DNA of 64,000 nucleotides, taken from contig NZ_CP125295.1 of NCBI RefSeq assembly GCF_030412785.1, positions 1,426,001-1,490,000 of the forward strand, given 5' to 3'. Of the stretch, positions 9,066-18,760 are shown piece by piece. Numbering within the stretch: position 1 is the stretch's first letter; every line of letters begins with the position of its first letter. The stretch comes from Paraburkholderia sabiae (GTDB lineage Bacteria; Pseudomonadota; Gammaproteobacteria; Burkholderiales; Burkholderiaceae). Below the pieces are notes generated by a model. It was not told the origin of the DNA. It did not search any database and saw only the letters and a list, made by a program, of their open reading frames with translations. The position numbers and the translations under genes were made by a program.

Positions 9066-11378
9066 TTGTTTAAACCTCATCGCTTTGTTCCAAAGACGGT
9101 TGTAGCCGCGGCAATCGCCGCGCATGGGCTGGTAGCTCACGCGACGACACCCTTTGTGGTGAAAGACATTCGGATCGAAGGGCTGCAACGGGTCGAGCCC
9201 GGCACGGTGTTCTCCTACCTTCCGATCAAGCAAGGCGATACGTTTACCGACGAGAAGGCTTCCGAAGCCATCCGCGCACTGTACGCAACGGGCTTCTTCA
9301 ACGACGTGAAGATCGCCTCGGAAGGCGACGTCGTGGTGGTGCAGGTTCTCGAGCGTCCCGCCATCGGCACGATCGATTTCTCCGGCCTGCATGAATTCGA
9401 GAAGGACAACCTGATCAAGGCGCTGCGCGCCGTCGGTCTGTCGCAAGGCCGTTATTACGACAAGGCGCTCGTCGACAAGGCCGAGCAGGAACTGAAGCGC
9501 CAGTATCTGACGCGCGGTTTCTACGCAGCTGAAGTCACGACTACGATCACGCCGATCGATCGCAACCGTGTTGCGGTCCTGTTCGCCGTGATCGAAGGTC
9601 CGAGCGCGAAGATCCGTCAGATCAACTTCATCGGCAACAAGGCATTCAGCACGGGCACGCTGCGCGACGAAATGCAGCTGTCCACGCCGAACTGGTTCTC
9701 GTGGTACACGAAGAACGACCTGTATTCGAAAGAGAAGCTCACCGGCGACCTCGAGAACGTACGCTCGTACTACCTGAACCGCGGCTATCTCGAGTTCAAC
9801 ATCGAGTCGACCCAGGTGTCGATCACGCCGGACAAGAAGGACATGTATCTGACGGTGACGCTGCATGAAGGCGAGCCGTACACGATCAACAGCATCAAGC
9901 TCGCGGGCAATCTGCTCGACCGCGAAGCCGAGCTGAACAAGCTGATCAAGATCAAACCGGGCGACCGTTTCTCGGCGGAAAAGCTGCAGGCCACGACCAA
10001 GGCCATCGTCGACAAGCTCGGCGAATACGGCTATGCATTTGCGACGGTGAACGCGCTGCCGCAGATCGACCAGGAACATCACAAGGTCGACCTCACGCTG
10101 CAGGTCGATCCGAGCCGCCGTGTGTACGTGCGCCGCATCAACGTGGTCGGCAACACGCGTACGCGCGACGAAGTCGTGCGTCGTGAAATGCGCCAGCTCG
10201 AAAGCTCGTGGTTCGATTCGAACCGCCTCGCGCTGTCGAAGGACCGTATCAACCGTCTTGGCTACTTCACGGACGTCGACGTGACGACGGTGCCTGTCGA
10301 AGGCACGCCCGACCAGGTGGACGTCGACGTCAAGGTCGCTGAAAAGCCGACGGGCGCGATCACGCTGGGCGCCGGTTTCTCGTCGACGGACAAGGTGGTG
10401 CTGTCGGCGGGCGTGTCGCAGGACAACGTGTTCGGTTCGGGTACGAGTCTGTCGGTGAACGTGAACACCGCGAAGACGTACCGCACGCTGACGGTCACGC
10501 AGGTCGACCCGTACTTCACGGTCGACGGCATCAAGCGTATTACCGACGTCTACTACCGTACGTACGAACCGCTGTACTACTCGACGGATTCGAGCTTCCG
10601 TATCGTCACGATGGGTGGCGACCTGAAGTTCGGCATCCCGTTCTCGGAAGTCGATACGGTGTACTTCGGCGCGGGCTTCGAGCAGAACACGCTCGACGTC
10701 GACGCGAACACGCCGCAGGCCTACAAGAACTACGTGCAGGACTTCGGCCGCGTGTCGAACAACGTGCCGCTGACGGTGGGCTGGTCGCGCGATGCGCGTG
10801 ACAGCGCGCTGGTGCCGAGCCGTGGCTACTTCACGCAGGCGAATGCCGAATACGGCACGCCGATCGGCGGCACCGAGTATTACAAGGCCGACTTGCAGGC
10901 GCAGTACTATTACTCGTTCTCGCGCGGCTTCGTGCTCGGCTTCAACGTGCAGGGCGGCTACGGCAACGGCATCGGCAACGCGTACCCGATCTTCAAGAAC
11001 TACTACGCGGGCGGTATCGGCTCGGTTCGCGGCTATGAACCGAGCTCGCTGGGTCCGCGCGACAAGGTCACCAACGACCCGATCGGCGGCAACAAGATGT
11101 TCGTGACGAACGTCGAACTGACGTTCCCGCTGCCGGGCACCGGTTATGACCGCACGCTGCGTGTGTTCACGTTCCTCGACGCCGGTAACGTCTGGGGCGA
11201 TTCGCGTCAGGGCGGTGACACGACGGTCGGTTCGAACGGCCTGCGCTACGGTTACGGTGTGGGTCTCGCGTGGATTTCGCCGATCGGGCCGCTCAAGCTG
11301 TCGCTGGGCTTCCCGCTCCAGAAACATACGGGCGACCAGTATCAGAAGTTCCAGTTCCAGATCGGTACCGCGTTCTGA
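9066..11378 (+). CDS. bamA: Outer membrane protein assembly factor BamA
   Basis: Central subunit of the BAM complex that inserts beta-barrel proteins in the outer membrane. The 770-aa product has a signal peptide (MFKPHRFVPKTVVAAAIAAH, cut near VAHA-TT), five POTRA repeats covering roughly residues 28-430, and a C-terminal barrel including the VRGYEPSSLGPRD loop (VRGY/F motif) and a terminal phenylalanine. The start is TTG at 9066 behind GGGGA; no ATG lies near in frame, and TTG gives a complete signal sequence. It is placed between rseP and skp as expected. Confidence 0.97.
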   Translation: MFKPHRFVPKTVVAAAIAAHGLVAHATTPFVVKDIRIEGLQRVEPGTVFSYLPIKQGDTFTDEKASEAIRALYATGFFNDVKIASEGDVVVVQVLERPAIGTIDFSGLHEFEKDNLIKALRAVGLSQGRYYDKALVDKAEQELKRQYLTRGFYAAEVTTTITPIDRNRVAVLFAVIEGPSAKIRQINFIGNKAFSTGTLRDEMQLSTPNWFSWYTKNDLYSKEKLTGDLENVRSYYLNRGYLEFNIESTQVSITPDKKDMYLTVTLHEGEPYTINSIKLAGNLLDREAELNKLIKIKPGDRFSAEKLQATTKAIVDKLGEYGYAFATVNALPQIDQEHHKVDLTLQVDPSRRVYVRRINVVGNTRTRDEVVRREMRQLESSWFDSNRLALSKDRINRLGYFTDVDVTTVPVEGTPDQVDVDVKVAEKPTGAITLGAGFSSTDKVVLSAGVSQDNVFGSGTSLSVNVNTAKTYRTLTVTQVDPYFTVDGIKRITDVYYRTYEPLYYSTDSSFRIVTMGGDLKFGIPFSEVDTVYFGAGFEQNTLDVDANTPQAYKNYVQDFGRVSNNVPLTVGWSRDARDSALVPSRGYFTQANAEYGTPIGGTEYYKADLQAQYYYSFSRGFVLGFNVQGGYGNGIGNAYPIFKNYYAGGIGSVRGYEPSSLGPRDKVTNDPIGGNKMFVTNVELTFPLPGTGYDRTLRVFTFLDAGNVWGDSRQGGDTTVGSNGLRYGYGVGLAWISPIGPLKLSLGFPLQKHTGDQYQKFQFQIGTAF

Positions 11379-11419
11379 TCGCGCGCGCCGGAACTGGAAC
11401 CCCTTACAGCATCGAGAGG

Positions 11420-11956
11420 ATGACTTTGCTAACTGGTATGTTTTCGAAACGTGTGGCGTGTGCAATGGCTCTGGCCATGACGCTCGGCGTGGGCGCCGCA
11501 AACGCGGCGCAGGCGCAGGAAGCGCGAATCGCCGCGGTGAATTCGGATCGCATCCTGCGTGAGTCGTCGCTGGCGAAAGCGGCGCAGACCAAGCTCGAAG
11601 CGGAGTTCGCGAAGCGCGACAAGGACCTGCAGGATATGGCGCAGCGTCTGAAGTCGATGTCCGACTCGCTCGACAAGAACGGCGCGTCGCTCGCGCCCGC
11701 CGACCGCGCGCAGAAGCAGCGCGATCTGTCGCAGCTCGACACCGACTTTCAGCGCAAGCAGCGCGAATTCCGCGAAGACCTGAACCAGCGCCGTAACGAA
11801 GAACTGGCGTCCGTGCTTGATCGCGCGAACAAGGTGATCAAGCAGATCGCCGAGCAGCAGCACTACGATCTGATCGTGCAGGAAGCGGTCTACGTCAGCC
11901 CGCGCATCGACATCACCGATCAGGTGCTGAAGGCGTTGGCATCGAGCGGCAATTGA
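11420..11956 (+). CDS. skp: Periplasmic chaperone Skp/OmpH
   Basis: Escorts unfolded outer membrane proteins through the periplasm to BamA, encoded just upstream. The product is about 178 aa with a signal peptide (hydrophobic VACAMALAMTLGVGAANA, cut before QAQEARIA) and a long charged alpha-helical middle (about residues 45-130), typical of the Skp tentacle. The start is ambiguous: ATG 11420, TTG 11426 (best spaced from AGAGGA) or ATG 11438 all leave a functional signal peptide. Identity is firm, the first codon is not. Confidence 0.93.
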   Translation: MTLLTGMFSKRVACAMALAMTLGVGAANAAQAQEARIAAVNSDRILRESSLAKAAQTKLEAEFAKRDKDLQDMAQRLKSMSDSLDKNGASLAPADRAQKQRDLSQLDTDFQRKQREFREDLNQRRNEELASVLDRANKVIKQIAEQQHYDLIVQEAVYVSPRIDITDQVLKALASSGN

Positions 11957-12048
11957 AGCCGGGCAGGACGGCACGCCGTCCTGCGCAGCACCTCCGGCGC
12001 GCGTAACCCGCGCAAGTTAGGTAACTGAACAGCAGGAGCAGTACACGC

Positions 12049-13125
12049 ATGGCATTCACGCTCGAGGAGATCGTCCAGCGGTTCGGCGGAGAGATCGTCG
12101 GTGATCGCGCGCACCGCGTGGGTAATCTGGCGCCGCTCGATCAGGCTGGCCCCGATCAACTGGCGTTTCTCGCCAACCCGAAGTACCTGGCGCAAGTCGA
12201 AACGACGCGCGCGGGCGCTGTGCTGATCAATGCAGCCGATCTCGCGAAGCTCGCGTCGCCCGCCGGCCGTAATTTCATCGTCACGCCGAATCCCTACGCG
12301 TACTTCGCGCGCCTCGCGCAGGCTTTCATCGATATGGCCACGCCGAAGGCGAAGCCGGGCGTGCATCCCAGCGCGACCGTCGATCCGTCCGCGAAGGTTG
12401 CTGCAACGGCCGTGATCGGCCCGAACGCGACGGTCGAAGCGGGCGTATCGATCGGCGACAACGTGCGGCTCGACGCGAATGTGTTCGTCGGGCGCGGCAC
12501 GACGATCGCGGCAGGCGTGCATCTGTACCCGAACGTCGCTGTGTATCACGGCTGCAAGATCGGCGAACGTGTGATCGTCCACGCGGGCGCGGTGATCGGC
12601 TCGGACGGCTTCGGCTTTGCGCCTGACTTCGTCGGCGAAGGCGATTCGCGCACGGGCAGCTGGGTGAAGATTCCGCAAGTCGGCGGCGTGTCGATCGGAC
12701 CTGACGTCGAAATCGGCGCAAATACCACGATCGACCGCGGCGCGATGGCCGATACTGTCATCGAAGAATGCGTGAAGATCGATAACCTCGTGCAGATCGG
12801 CCACAACTGCAAGATCGGCGCCTACACGGTGATCGCAGGTTGCGCGGGCATCGCGGGCAGCACGACGATCGGCCGCCACTGCATGATCGGCGGCGCGGTC
12901 GGCATTGCCGGCCACGTAACGCTGGCCGACTACGTGATCATCACGGCGAAGTCGGGCGTATCGAAATCGCTGTTGAAACCCGGCATCTACACGAGCGCAT
13001 TCCCGGCCGTGGACCATGCCGACTGGAACAAGAGCGCGGCGTTGATGCGCAATCTCGACAAGTTGCGAGATCGCATCAAGGCGCTCGAAGCGGCAGTCGC
13101 CAGCGCCTCCGGAGACAAGGCGTAA
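12049..13125 (+). CDS. lpxD: UDP-3-O-(3-hydroxyacyl)glucosamine N-acyltransferase
   Basis: Third lipid A enzyme: transfers a second 3-hydroxyacyl chain onto UDP-3-O-acylglucosamine. The 358-aa protein has the N-terminal uridine-binding domain ([19 protein letters not shown]) followed by a left-handed beta helix of hexapeptide repeats from about residue 100 to 305. The catalytic histidine is expected in the [12 protein letters not shown] segment. It opens the lpxD-fabZ-lpxA-lpxB run. Confidence 0.96.
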   Translation: MAFTLEEIVQRFGGEIVGDRAHRVGNLAPLDQAGPDQLAFLANPKYLAQVETTRAGAVLINAADLAKLASPAGRNFIVTPNPYAYFARLAQAFIDMATPKAKPGVHPSATVDPSAKVAATAVIGPNATVEAGVSIGDNVRLDANVFVGRGTTIAAGVHLYPNVAVYHGCKIGERVIVHAGAVIGSDGFGFAPDFVGEGDSRTGSWVKIPQVGGVSIGPDVEIGANTTIDRGAMADTVIEECVKIDNLVQIGHNCKIGAYTVIAGCAGIAGSTTIGRHCMIGGAVGIAGHVTLADYVIITAKSGVSKSLLKPGIYTSAFPAVDHADWNKSAALMRNLDKLRDRIKALEAAVASASGDKA

Positions 13126-13294
13126 GCACCTCGGGCACCATAGGCACGACGGTAAAAAGACGCTGGCGCGCACGGCCGACAGGCGGTGTGCAGCCGGCAC
13201 AGGAACGGGCGGCAGGGCGCGTCGTCATCAATTCGATCCTTGCACCCAGCATTCGCAGTCATCATCGCGCAACCCCTGCGTGAGCAGAAACACC

Positions 13295-13756
13295 ATGAGC
13301 ACCGAAAAAATCAACCTCGACATTCACAAGATTCTCACGCTGTTGCCGCATCGCTACCCGATCCTGCTCGTCGATCGGGTGCTCGAACTCGAGCCGCACA
13401 AGAGCATCAAAGCGCTGAAGAATGTGTCGATCAACGAACCGTACTTCATGGGTCACTTCCCGAAGCGCCCCGTCATGCCGGGCGTGCTGATTCTGGAAGC
13501 GCTCGCACAGACGGCTGCGCTGCTGACGTTCGCGGAAGAGCCGCACGACCCCGACAACACGCTGTACCTGTTCGTCGGCATCGACAATGCACGTTTCAAG
13601 CGCGTCGTCGAACCGGGCGACCAGCTGATCCTGAACGTCACGTTCGAGCGCCACATGCGCGGCATCTGGAAGTTCAAGGCGCGCGCCGAAGTGGACGGCC
13701 AGGTTGCAGCCGAAGCCGACCTGATGTGCGCCGTGCGCCAGACGGACAGCGAATAA
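13295..13756 (+). CDS. fabZ: 3-hydroxyacyl-[acyl-carrier-protein] dehydratase FabZ
   Basis: Dehydrates 3-hydroxyacyl-ACP in fatty acid elongation, competing with LpxA and LpxD for the same intermediates. The 153-aa hot-dog-fold protein contains [14 protein letters not shown] with its catalytic histidine and the [20 protein letters not shown] helix with the catalytic glutamate. The ATG at 13295 gives the standard length; a GTG at 13280 would add five residues. It lies in the lipid A cluster. Confidence 0.96.
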   Translation: MSTEKINLDIHKILTLLPHRYPILLVDRVLELEPHKSIKALKNVSINEPYFMGHFPKRPVMPGVLILEALAQTAALLTFAEEPHDPDNTLYLFVGIDNARFKRVVEPGDQLILNVTFERHMRGIWKFKARAEVDGQVAAEADLMCAVRQTDSE

Positions 13757-13944
13757 GCGCGAGACTGAGCGCGACTTAGGCGCTGCATCGGTAAAAATGC
13801 CGGGCTTGTCGGAGAGCTCGCTGCAGCGAAGACAGACAATCGAAACATCGGGCGTTCACCCGACGCTTCACAGGTGAACGCGCCGGCGCGCCGGATGATG
13901 CGACAGCGTCGTCCGCGCAAGCAACGCAATTCAAGCGAGGGCGC

Positions 13945-14733
13945 ATGAGCAGGATTCATCCCACTGCGATCATCGAGTCGGGCGCGCAGCTCGACGAATC
14001 GGTCGAAATCGGACCGTACGCCATCGTCGGCGCGAACGTCACCATCGGGGCGCGCACGACGGTCGGTTCGCATAGCGTGATCGAAGGCCACACGACGATC
14101 GGCGAAGACAACCGCATCGGCCATTACGCGTCGGTCGGCGGTCGTCCGCAGGACATGAAGTACCGCGACGAGCCGACGAAGCTCGTCGTCGGCAATCGCA
14201 ACACGATCCGCGAATTCACGACGATCCACACGGGCACCGTGCAGGACAAGGGCATCACCACGCTCGGCGACGACAACTGGATCATGGCCTACGTGCATAT
14301 CGGCCATGACTGTCAGATCGGCAGCAACGTCATTCTGTCGAGCAACGCGCAGATGGCGGGCCACGTGCTGATCGGCGATCATGCGATCGTCGGCGGCATG
14401 TCGGGCGTGCACCAGTTCGTGCGCATCGGCGCGCATTCGATGCTGGGCGGCGCGTCGGCGCTCGTGCAGGACATTCCGCCGTTCGTGATCGCGGCGGGCA
14501 ACAAGGCGGAGCCGCACGGCATCAACGTCGAAGGGCTGCGTCGCCGCGGCTTCTCGCCGGATGCCATCTCGGCGCTGCGTTCGGCCTATCGTCTGCTGTA
14601 CAAGAACGGCCTGTCGCTCGAAGAAGCGAAGGTGCAGTTGCGCGAACTCGCGACGGCCGGCGGTGACGGCGACGAGCCCGTGCGCGCGCTCGTCGAGTTC
14701 GTCGAGCAGTCGCAGCGCGGCATCATCCGCTAA
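13945..14733 (+). CDS. lpxA: UDP-N-acetylglucosamine O-acyltransferase
   Basis: First step of lipid A synthesis: adds a 3-hydroxyacyl chain to UDP-GlcNAc. The 262-aa protein starts [29 protein letters not shown], the classic LpxA opening, continues as a hexapeptide beta helix to about residue 190, and ends in the helical C-terminal domain ([20 protein letters not shown]). The catalytic histidine lies in the [12 protein letters not shown] region. Its stop is three bases from the lpxB start. Confidence 0.96.
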   Translation: MSRIHPTAIIESGAQLDESVEIGPYAIVGANVTIGARTTVGSHSVIEGHTTIGEDNRIGHYASVGGRPQDMKYRDEPTKLVVGNRNTIREFTTIHTGTVQDKGITTLGDDNWIMAYVHIGHDCQIGSNVILSSNAQMAGHVLIGDHAIVGGMSGVHQFVRIGAHSMLGGASALVQDIPPFVIAAGNKAEPHGINVEGLRRRGFSPDAISALRSAYRLLYKNGLSLEEAKVQLRELATAGGDGDEPVRALVEFVEQSQRGIIR

Positions 14734-14736
14734 CCG

Positions 14737-15906
14737 ATGCCGTTGCCTACCAGTCCGCTACGGCTCGCAATGGTGGCCGGCGAGCCGTCGGGCGACCTGC
14801 TGGCGGCTTCGCTGCTGGACGGGCTCGCGGCCCGTCTGCCTGACTCGACGCAGTACTTCGGCATCGGCGGCCCGCGCATGATCGCGAAGGGCTTCGACGC
14901 GCATTTCCCGATGGAAAAGCTGTCGGTGCGCGGCTATGTCGAAGCGCTGAAGCACATCCCCGAAATCCTCGGTATCCGCAACGAGCTGAAGCGCCAGTTG
15001 CTGGCTGAGCCGCCGACGGCGTTCATCGGCGTCGATGCGCCCGATTTCAACTTCGGCCTCGAGCATCCACTGCGCGACGCGGGCATTCCGACCATCCATT
15101 TCGTCTGTCCGTCGATCTGGGCATGGCGCGGCGGCCGCATCAAGAAGATCGTCAAGGCCGTCGATCACATGCTGTGCGTGTTCCCGTTCGAAAAGGCGCT
15201 GCTCGAAAAGTCGGGCGTGGCATCGACGTATGTCGGGCATCCGCTCGCTGACGAAATTCCGCTCGAACCGGACACGACTGGCGCGCGCCGTGAACTCGGT
15301 CTGCCCGAAAGCGGGCCGGTGATTGCCGTGCTGCCGGGCAGCCGGCGTTCGGAAATCTCGCTGATCGGCCCGACGTTCTTCGAAGCAATGGAACTGATGT
15401 TGCAGCGCGAGCCGGGCGTGCGTTTCGTGATGCCCGCCGCGACGCCGGCGCTGCGCGAGTTGCTGAAGCCGCTCGTTGAAGCACACCCGAAGCTGCCGCT
15501 GACATTGACCGACGGCAACGCGCAGCGCGCGATGACAGCCGCCGACGCGATCCTCGTGAAAAGCGGCACCGTCACGCTCGAAGCGGCGCTGCTGAAAAAG
15601 CCGATGGTGATCTCGTACAAGGTGCCCTGGCTGACGGGTCAGATCATGCGTCGGCAGGGTTATTTGCCTTATGTCGGCCTGCCGAACATTCTGGCCGGGC
15701 GCTTCGTCGTGCCGGAAATCCTGCAGCATTTCGCGACCCCGGAAGCGCTGGCCGACGCCACGCTGACCCAGTTGCGCGACGAAGCAAACCGGCGCACGCT
15801 GACGGAAATCTTCACCGAGATGCATCACGTGCTCAAGCAGAACACAGCGCAGCGGGCCGCGGAAGCCGTTGTCGGCGTGATCGAAGCGCGCCGGGGGCGT
15901 CCATGA
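14737..15906 (+). CDS. lpxB: Lipid-A-disaccharide synthase
   Basis: Condenses UDP-2,3-diacylglucosamine and lipid X to the beta-1,6 disaccharide core of lipid A; peripheral membrane GT-B glycosyltransferase of family GT19. The 389-aa protein has the N-terminal [14 protein letters not shown] motif, the [10 protein letters not shown] strand, and PGSRRSEI and [12 protein letters not shown] donor-site motifs. It overlaps rnhB by four bases (ATGA), showing coupled translation. Confidence 0.96.
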   Translation: MPLPTSPLRLAMVAGEPSGDLLAASLLDGLAARLPDSTQYFGIGGPRMIAKGFDAHFPMEKLSVRGYVEALKHIPEILGIRNELKRQLLAEPPTAFIGVDAPDFNFGLEHPLRDAGIPTIHFVCPSIWAWRGGRIKKIVKAVDHMLCVFPFEKALLEKSGVASTYVGHPLADEIPLEPDTTGARRELGLPESGPVIAVLPGSRRSEISLIGPTFFEAMELMLQREPGVRFVMPAATPALRELLKPLVEAHPKLPLTLTDGNAQRAMTAADAILVKSGTVTLEAALLKKPMVISYKVPWLTGQIMRRQGYLPYVGLPNILAGRFVVPEILQHFATPEALADATLTQLRDEANRRTLTEIFTEMHHVLKQNTAQRAAEAVVGVIEARRGRP

Positions 15907-16640
15907 CCCGGGCGACGGGCAGCAAGACGGCATCGAAAGCGACCACCGCGCAGGTCGGCCTCGATTTCTCGTCGCCCGACGATATCATCTGCGGCGTCGA
16001 CGAAGCGGGCCGCGGTCCGCTGGCCGGCCCCGTGGTCGCGGCTGCCGTGATTCTCGATCCGTCGAAGCCGCGCATGCGCGGCCTGACCGACTCGAAGGCG
16101 CTGACGGCGAAAAAGCGCGAAGAACTGTACGAGAAGATCGTCGAGCGTTCGCTCGCGTATTGCATTGCGTCGGCGTCCGTCGAAGAGATCGACTCGCTGA
16201 ACATCCTGCACGCGACGATGCTCGCGATGAAACGCGCCGTCGAAGGTCTGCATCTTGCGCCGACGCTCGCGAAGATCGACGGCAACCGTTGCCCGACGCT
16301 GAGCATTCGCAGCGAGGCGATCGTCAGCGGCGATCTGCTCGTGCCGTGCATTTCGGCTGCGTCGATTCTCGCGAAGGTTACGCGCGACCGGATGCTGCTC
16401 GAACTGCATCAGACGTTCCCGATGTACGGTTTCGACGCGCACTCGGGCTACGGCACGCCGCAGCATCTGACGGCGTTGCGCGAGCATGGTCCGTGCGAGC
16501 ATCACCGGCGCTCGTTCGCGCCCGTGCGCGAGGCGCATCTGCGGCTCGGCAATGTGATCGATCTGCCTGCGGGCGTCGTGATCGTGCCGCCCGTTGCGCC
16601 CGACGACGCCTTTCTCGCCGACGACAGCGCGCCGTTCTAA
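15903..16640 (+). CDS. rnhB: Ribonuclease HII
   Basis: Cuts RNA in RNA-DNA hybrids and removes single ribonucleotides from DNA. The 245-aa protein has a variable N-terminal extension of about 30 residues, then the active-site motif [14 protein letters not shown] supplying Asp and Glu, the [13 protein letters not shown] segment, and the C-terminal [10 protein letters not shown] region. It overlaps lpxB by four bases, as in many proteobacteria. Start at 15903 is supported by that overlap. Confidence 0.96.
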   Translation: MTRATGSKTASKATTAQVGLDFSSPDDIICGVDEAGRGPLAGPVVAAAVILDPSKPRMRGLTDSKALTAKKREELYEKIVERSLAYCIASASVEEIDSLNILHATMLAMKRAVEGLHLAPTLAKIDGNRCPTLSIRSEAIVSGDLLVPCISAASILAKVTRDRMLLELHQTFPMYGFDAHSGYGTPQHLTALREHGPCEHHRRSFAPVREAHLRLGNVIDLPAGVVIVPPVAPDDAFLADDSAPF

Positions 16641-16658
16641 GTCGGCAGTCAGACACGA

Positions 16659-16682
16659 AGCGCCTGCGGGCGCTTTTCTTTT
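16659..16682 (+). terminator. Terminator after rnhB
   Basis: The inverted pair AGCGCC and GGCGCT encloses a short loop and is followed by TTTTCTTTT, immediately downstream of the rnhB stop. This likely ends the long envelope operon. Confidence 0.7.
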
Positions 16683-16709
16683 CACCGCTTTTTCTCTCGC
16701 TCGCTGCCT

Positions 16710-17492
16710 GTGAAAGCCATCACCTCGCGGGACAATCCGCTCTACAAGCGTCTGAAGGCATTGGCCGGGTCGACGCATCAACAGCGCAAGAGCGGCCATG
16801 CGCTGCTCGAGGGGTTTCACCTCGCGAGCGCTTACCTCGATGTCGCCGGCCAGCCGGAAACCTGCATCGTCACGGAAGGCGCGCTGCGGCACGACGAGGC
16901 GCAGGCGATCGTCGCGCGGATCGAAGAGCGACGCATCGTCACGCTGCCGGATGCGCTGTTCGGGCAGCTGTCGAATGTGGTCAATGGCGTCGGCATGCTG
17001 CTGCTCGTCGAGAAGCTCGATCTGCCGCTTCCGGAGCGCGTGACGCACGGCTGCGTCGTGCTCGACGGCGTGCAGGATGCGGGCAACGTGGGTTCGATTC
17101 TGCGCAGCGCGGCGGCGGCCGGCATCGGACATGTTTTCTGTGCGCCGGGGACGGCGTACGCGTGGTCGTCGAAGGTGCTGCGTTCGGCGATGGGCGCGCA
17201 TTTCCTGCTGCAGATTCACGAAGATGTCGAGCCGGATACGCTGATCGAACGGCTCGATGTGCCCGTCGCGATCACGGATTCGCATGGCGCCGAGGCGATT
17301 TACGATACCGATCTGTCGGGGCCCGTCGCGTGGGTGTTCGGCAACGAAGGGGCGGGCGTGTCGCAGCCGTGGCGCGATGCCGTCACGTATCGCGTGACGA
17401 TTCCGCAGCCGGGCGGGATGGAGTCGCTGAATGTGGCGGCGGCCGCCGCCGTGTGTCTTTTCGAGCAATGCCGGCAGCAGCGCGGGCGTTGA
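16710..17492 (+). CDS. TrmH/SpoU-family RNA 2'-O-methyltransferase
   Basis: Predicted SPOUT methylase acting on rRNA or tRNA ribose. The 260-aa protein has an N-terminal substrate-binding domain (NPLYKRLKALAG) and the three SpoU motifs: LDGVQDAGNVGSILRSA, WVFGNEGAGVS, and PGGMESLNVAAAAAVCLFE, which together form the trefoil-knot SAM site. The start is GTG at 16710, shortly after the rnhB terminator. The closest well-known relatives are 23S rRNA methylases such as RlmB, but the sequence alone does not fix the target base. Confidence 0.88.
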   Translation: MKAITSRDNPLYKRLKALAGSTHQQRKSGHALLEGFHLASAYLDVAGQPETCIVTEGALRHDEAQAIVARIEERRIVTLPDALFGQLSNVVNGVGMLLLVEKLDLPLPERVTHGCVVLDGVQDAGNVGSILRSAAAAGIGHVFCAPGTAYAWSSKVLRSAMGAHFLLQIHEDVEPDTLIERLDVPVAITDSHGAEAIYDTDLSGPVAWVFGNEGAGVSQPWRDAVTYRVTIPQPGGMESLNVAAAAAVCLFEQCRQQRGR

Positions 17493-17510
17493 CGCCTCGT
17501 CAGATGCAAA

Positions 17511-17537
17511 AACGCCGCTGAAACCAGCGGCGTTTTT
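17511..17537. terminator. Bidirectional terminator between methylase and ppsR
   Basis: ACGCCGCTG (17512-17520) and CAGCGGCGT (17525-17533) form a perfect 9-bp stem with loop AAAC, flanked by A5 and T5. It serves the two convergent genes. Confidence 0.9.
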
Positions 17538-17551
17538 ATATCATTAGCGCC

Positions 17552-18367
17552 TCAATACGACGACCGGTCGAGCCTGATTTCCTGCAGGATGGTCGTCGCG
17601 ATTTCCTCGATCGACTTGTGCGTCGACGAGAGCCACTTGATCCCCTCACGCCGCATCATCGTTTCGGCTTCGTTGATCTCGTAGCGACAGTTTTCGAGCG
17701 CTGCATATTTGCTGCCCGGACGCCGCTCGTTGCGGATCTCCGACAGCCGCTGCGGATCGATCGACAAACCGAACATCTTCGCGCGATGCGCATAGAGCGC
17801 CGTCGGCAGCTTGCCGCGCTCGAAGTCTTCGGGAATCAGCGGATAGTTCGCTGCCTTCACGCCGTACTGCATCGCGAGATAGAGGCTGGTCGGCGTCTTG
17901 CCGCTGCGCGACACGCCGACGAGGATCACATCCGCTTCTTCCAGATTGCGATTCGACTGGCCGTCGTCATGCGCGAGCGAGAAGTTGATCGCTTCGATCC
18001 GGTTCTTGTATTCCTCGGTGTCCGCGTTCTGGTGACCGCGGCCCATCGCGTGGCTCGACTTCAGTTCCAGTTCCTGTTCGAGCGGCTCGACGAAGGTCTG
18101 GAACATGTCCAGCACGAGCGCATTCGAGTCCTTCACGATCTGGTTCGACGCGCTGTTCACGAGCGTCGTGAAGACGATCGGGCGACGGCCTTCGTGATGG
18201 GCGGCTTCGTTGATCTTTTCGAGCGTGGCGTAGGCCTTTTCCGTCGAATCGACGAACGGCACGCGGACCAGACGGAATTTCTGGTCGAACTGGGAAAGGA
18301 TTGAGTGCGCGAAGGTTTCGGCAGTAATCCCGGTACCGTCGGAGACGATGAATACGGTGGGCGGCAT
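17552..18367 (-). CDS. ppsR: PEP synthase regulatory protein (kinase/pyrophosphorylase, DUF299)
   Basis: Bifunctional enzyme that inactivates PEP synthase by ADP-dependent threonine phosphorylation and reactivates it by phosphate-dependent pyrophosphorolysis. The 271-aa protein begins [18 protein letters not shown], the standard DUF299 start, and carries the P-loop [15 protein letters not shown]. The frame stays open upstream to 18664 but those codons lack family similarity, so the ATG at 18367 is chosen. It is divergent from its target gene ppsA, the normal arrangement. Confidence 0.95.
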   Translation of the reverse strand: MPPTVFIVSDGTGITAETFAHSILSQFDQKFRLVRVPFVDSTEKAYATLEKINEAAHHEGRRPIVFTTLVNSASNQIVKDSNALVLDMFQTFVEPLEQELELKSSHAMGRGHQNADTEEYKNRIEAINFSLAHDDGQSNRNLEEADVILVGVSRSGKTPTSLYLAMQYGVKAANYPLIPEDFERGKLPTALYAHRAKMFGLSIDPQRLSEIRNERRPGSKYAALENCRYEINEAETMMRREGIKWLSSTHKSIEEIATTILQEIRLDRSSY

Positions 18368-18760
18368 CAGTGAGCAGGGAACATGAGCGTCAAAATCCGC
18401 TCGAATCAGACATTGCGGCAAGCCGCGCGCGCCAGTCGGTGCGCATTTCTCGGTCGACGTCACATTTTGAGAGTCGGCACGGTAGAATAGCGGCAACCTG
18501 TTGGATAAGCAATTGCAGCCAAAACGCGTGTAACTATCTGTTATCGCTGCTGGATTGCGTCGCGATTTGTTCGTATCTTGCACGGCATCGCTGCAAATTC
18601 GTTCAATCTCCAGCTTCGTCGGGCTTCGTGTGGAACGCGAAGCCTGCCGCGATTGCTTTTCCAACAGGTTGCGTAAGGCACGGGTTCACGCTCCCAATGA
18701 GCGCCCCGTGTTCAAGCCCACTTGCGCAATCGAGCATTTTTTTCACACTTAGGGGCTTGT
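18368..18760. promoter_or_regulatory. Divergent ppsR-ppsA intergenic region
   Basis: This 393-bp spacer should carry both promoters. I found no well-spaced -35/-10 pair and no convincing operator. The short open frames inside it have no coding character. Nothing else is recognisable. Confidence 0.4.

Noticed and set aside
8997..11501. 834-codon open frame on the minus strand opposite bamA
   Set aside because: Arg/His/Asp-rich translation with no family features; a reverse-strand shadow of GC-rich codon usage over bamA.
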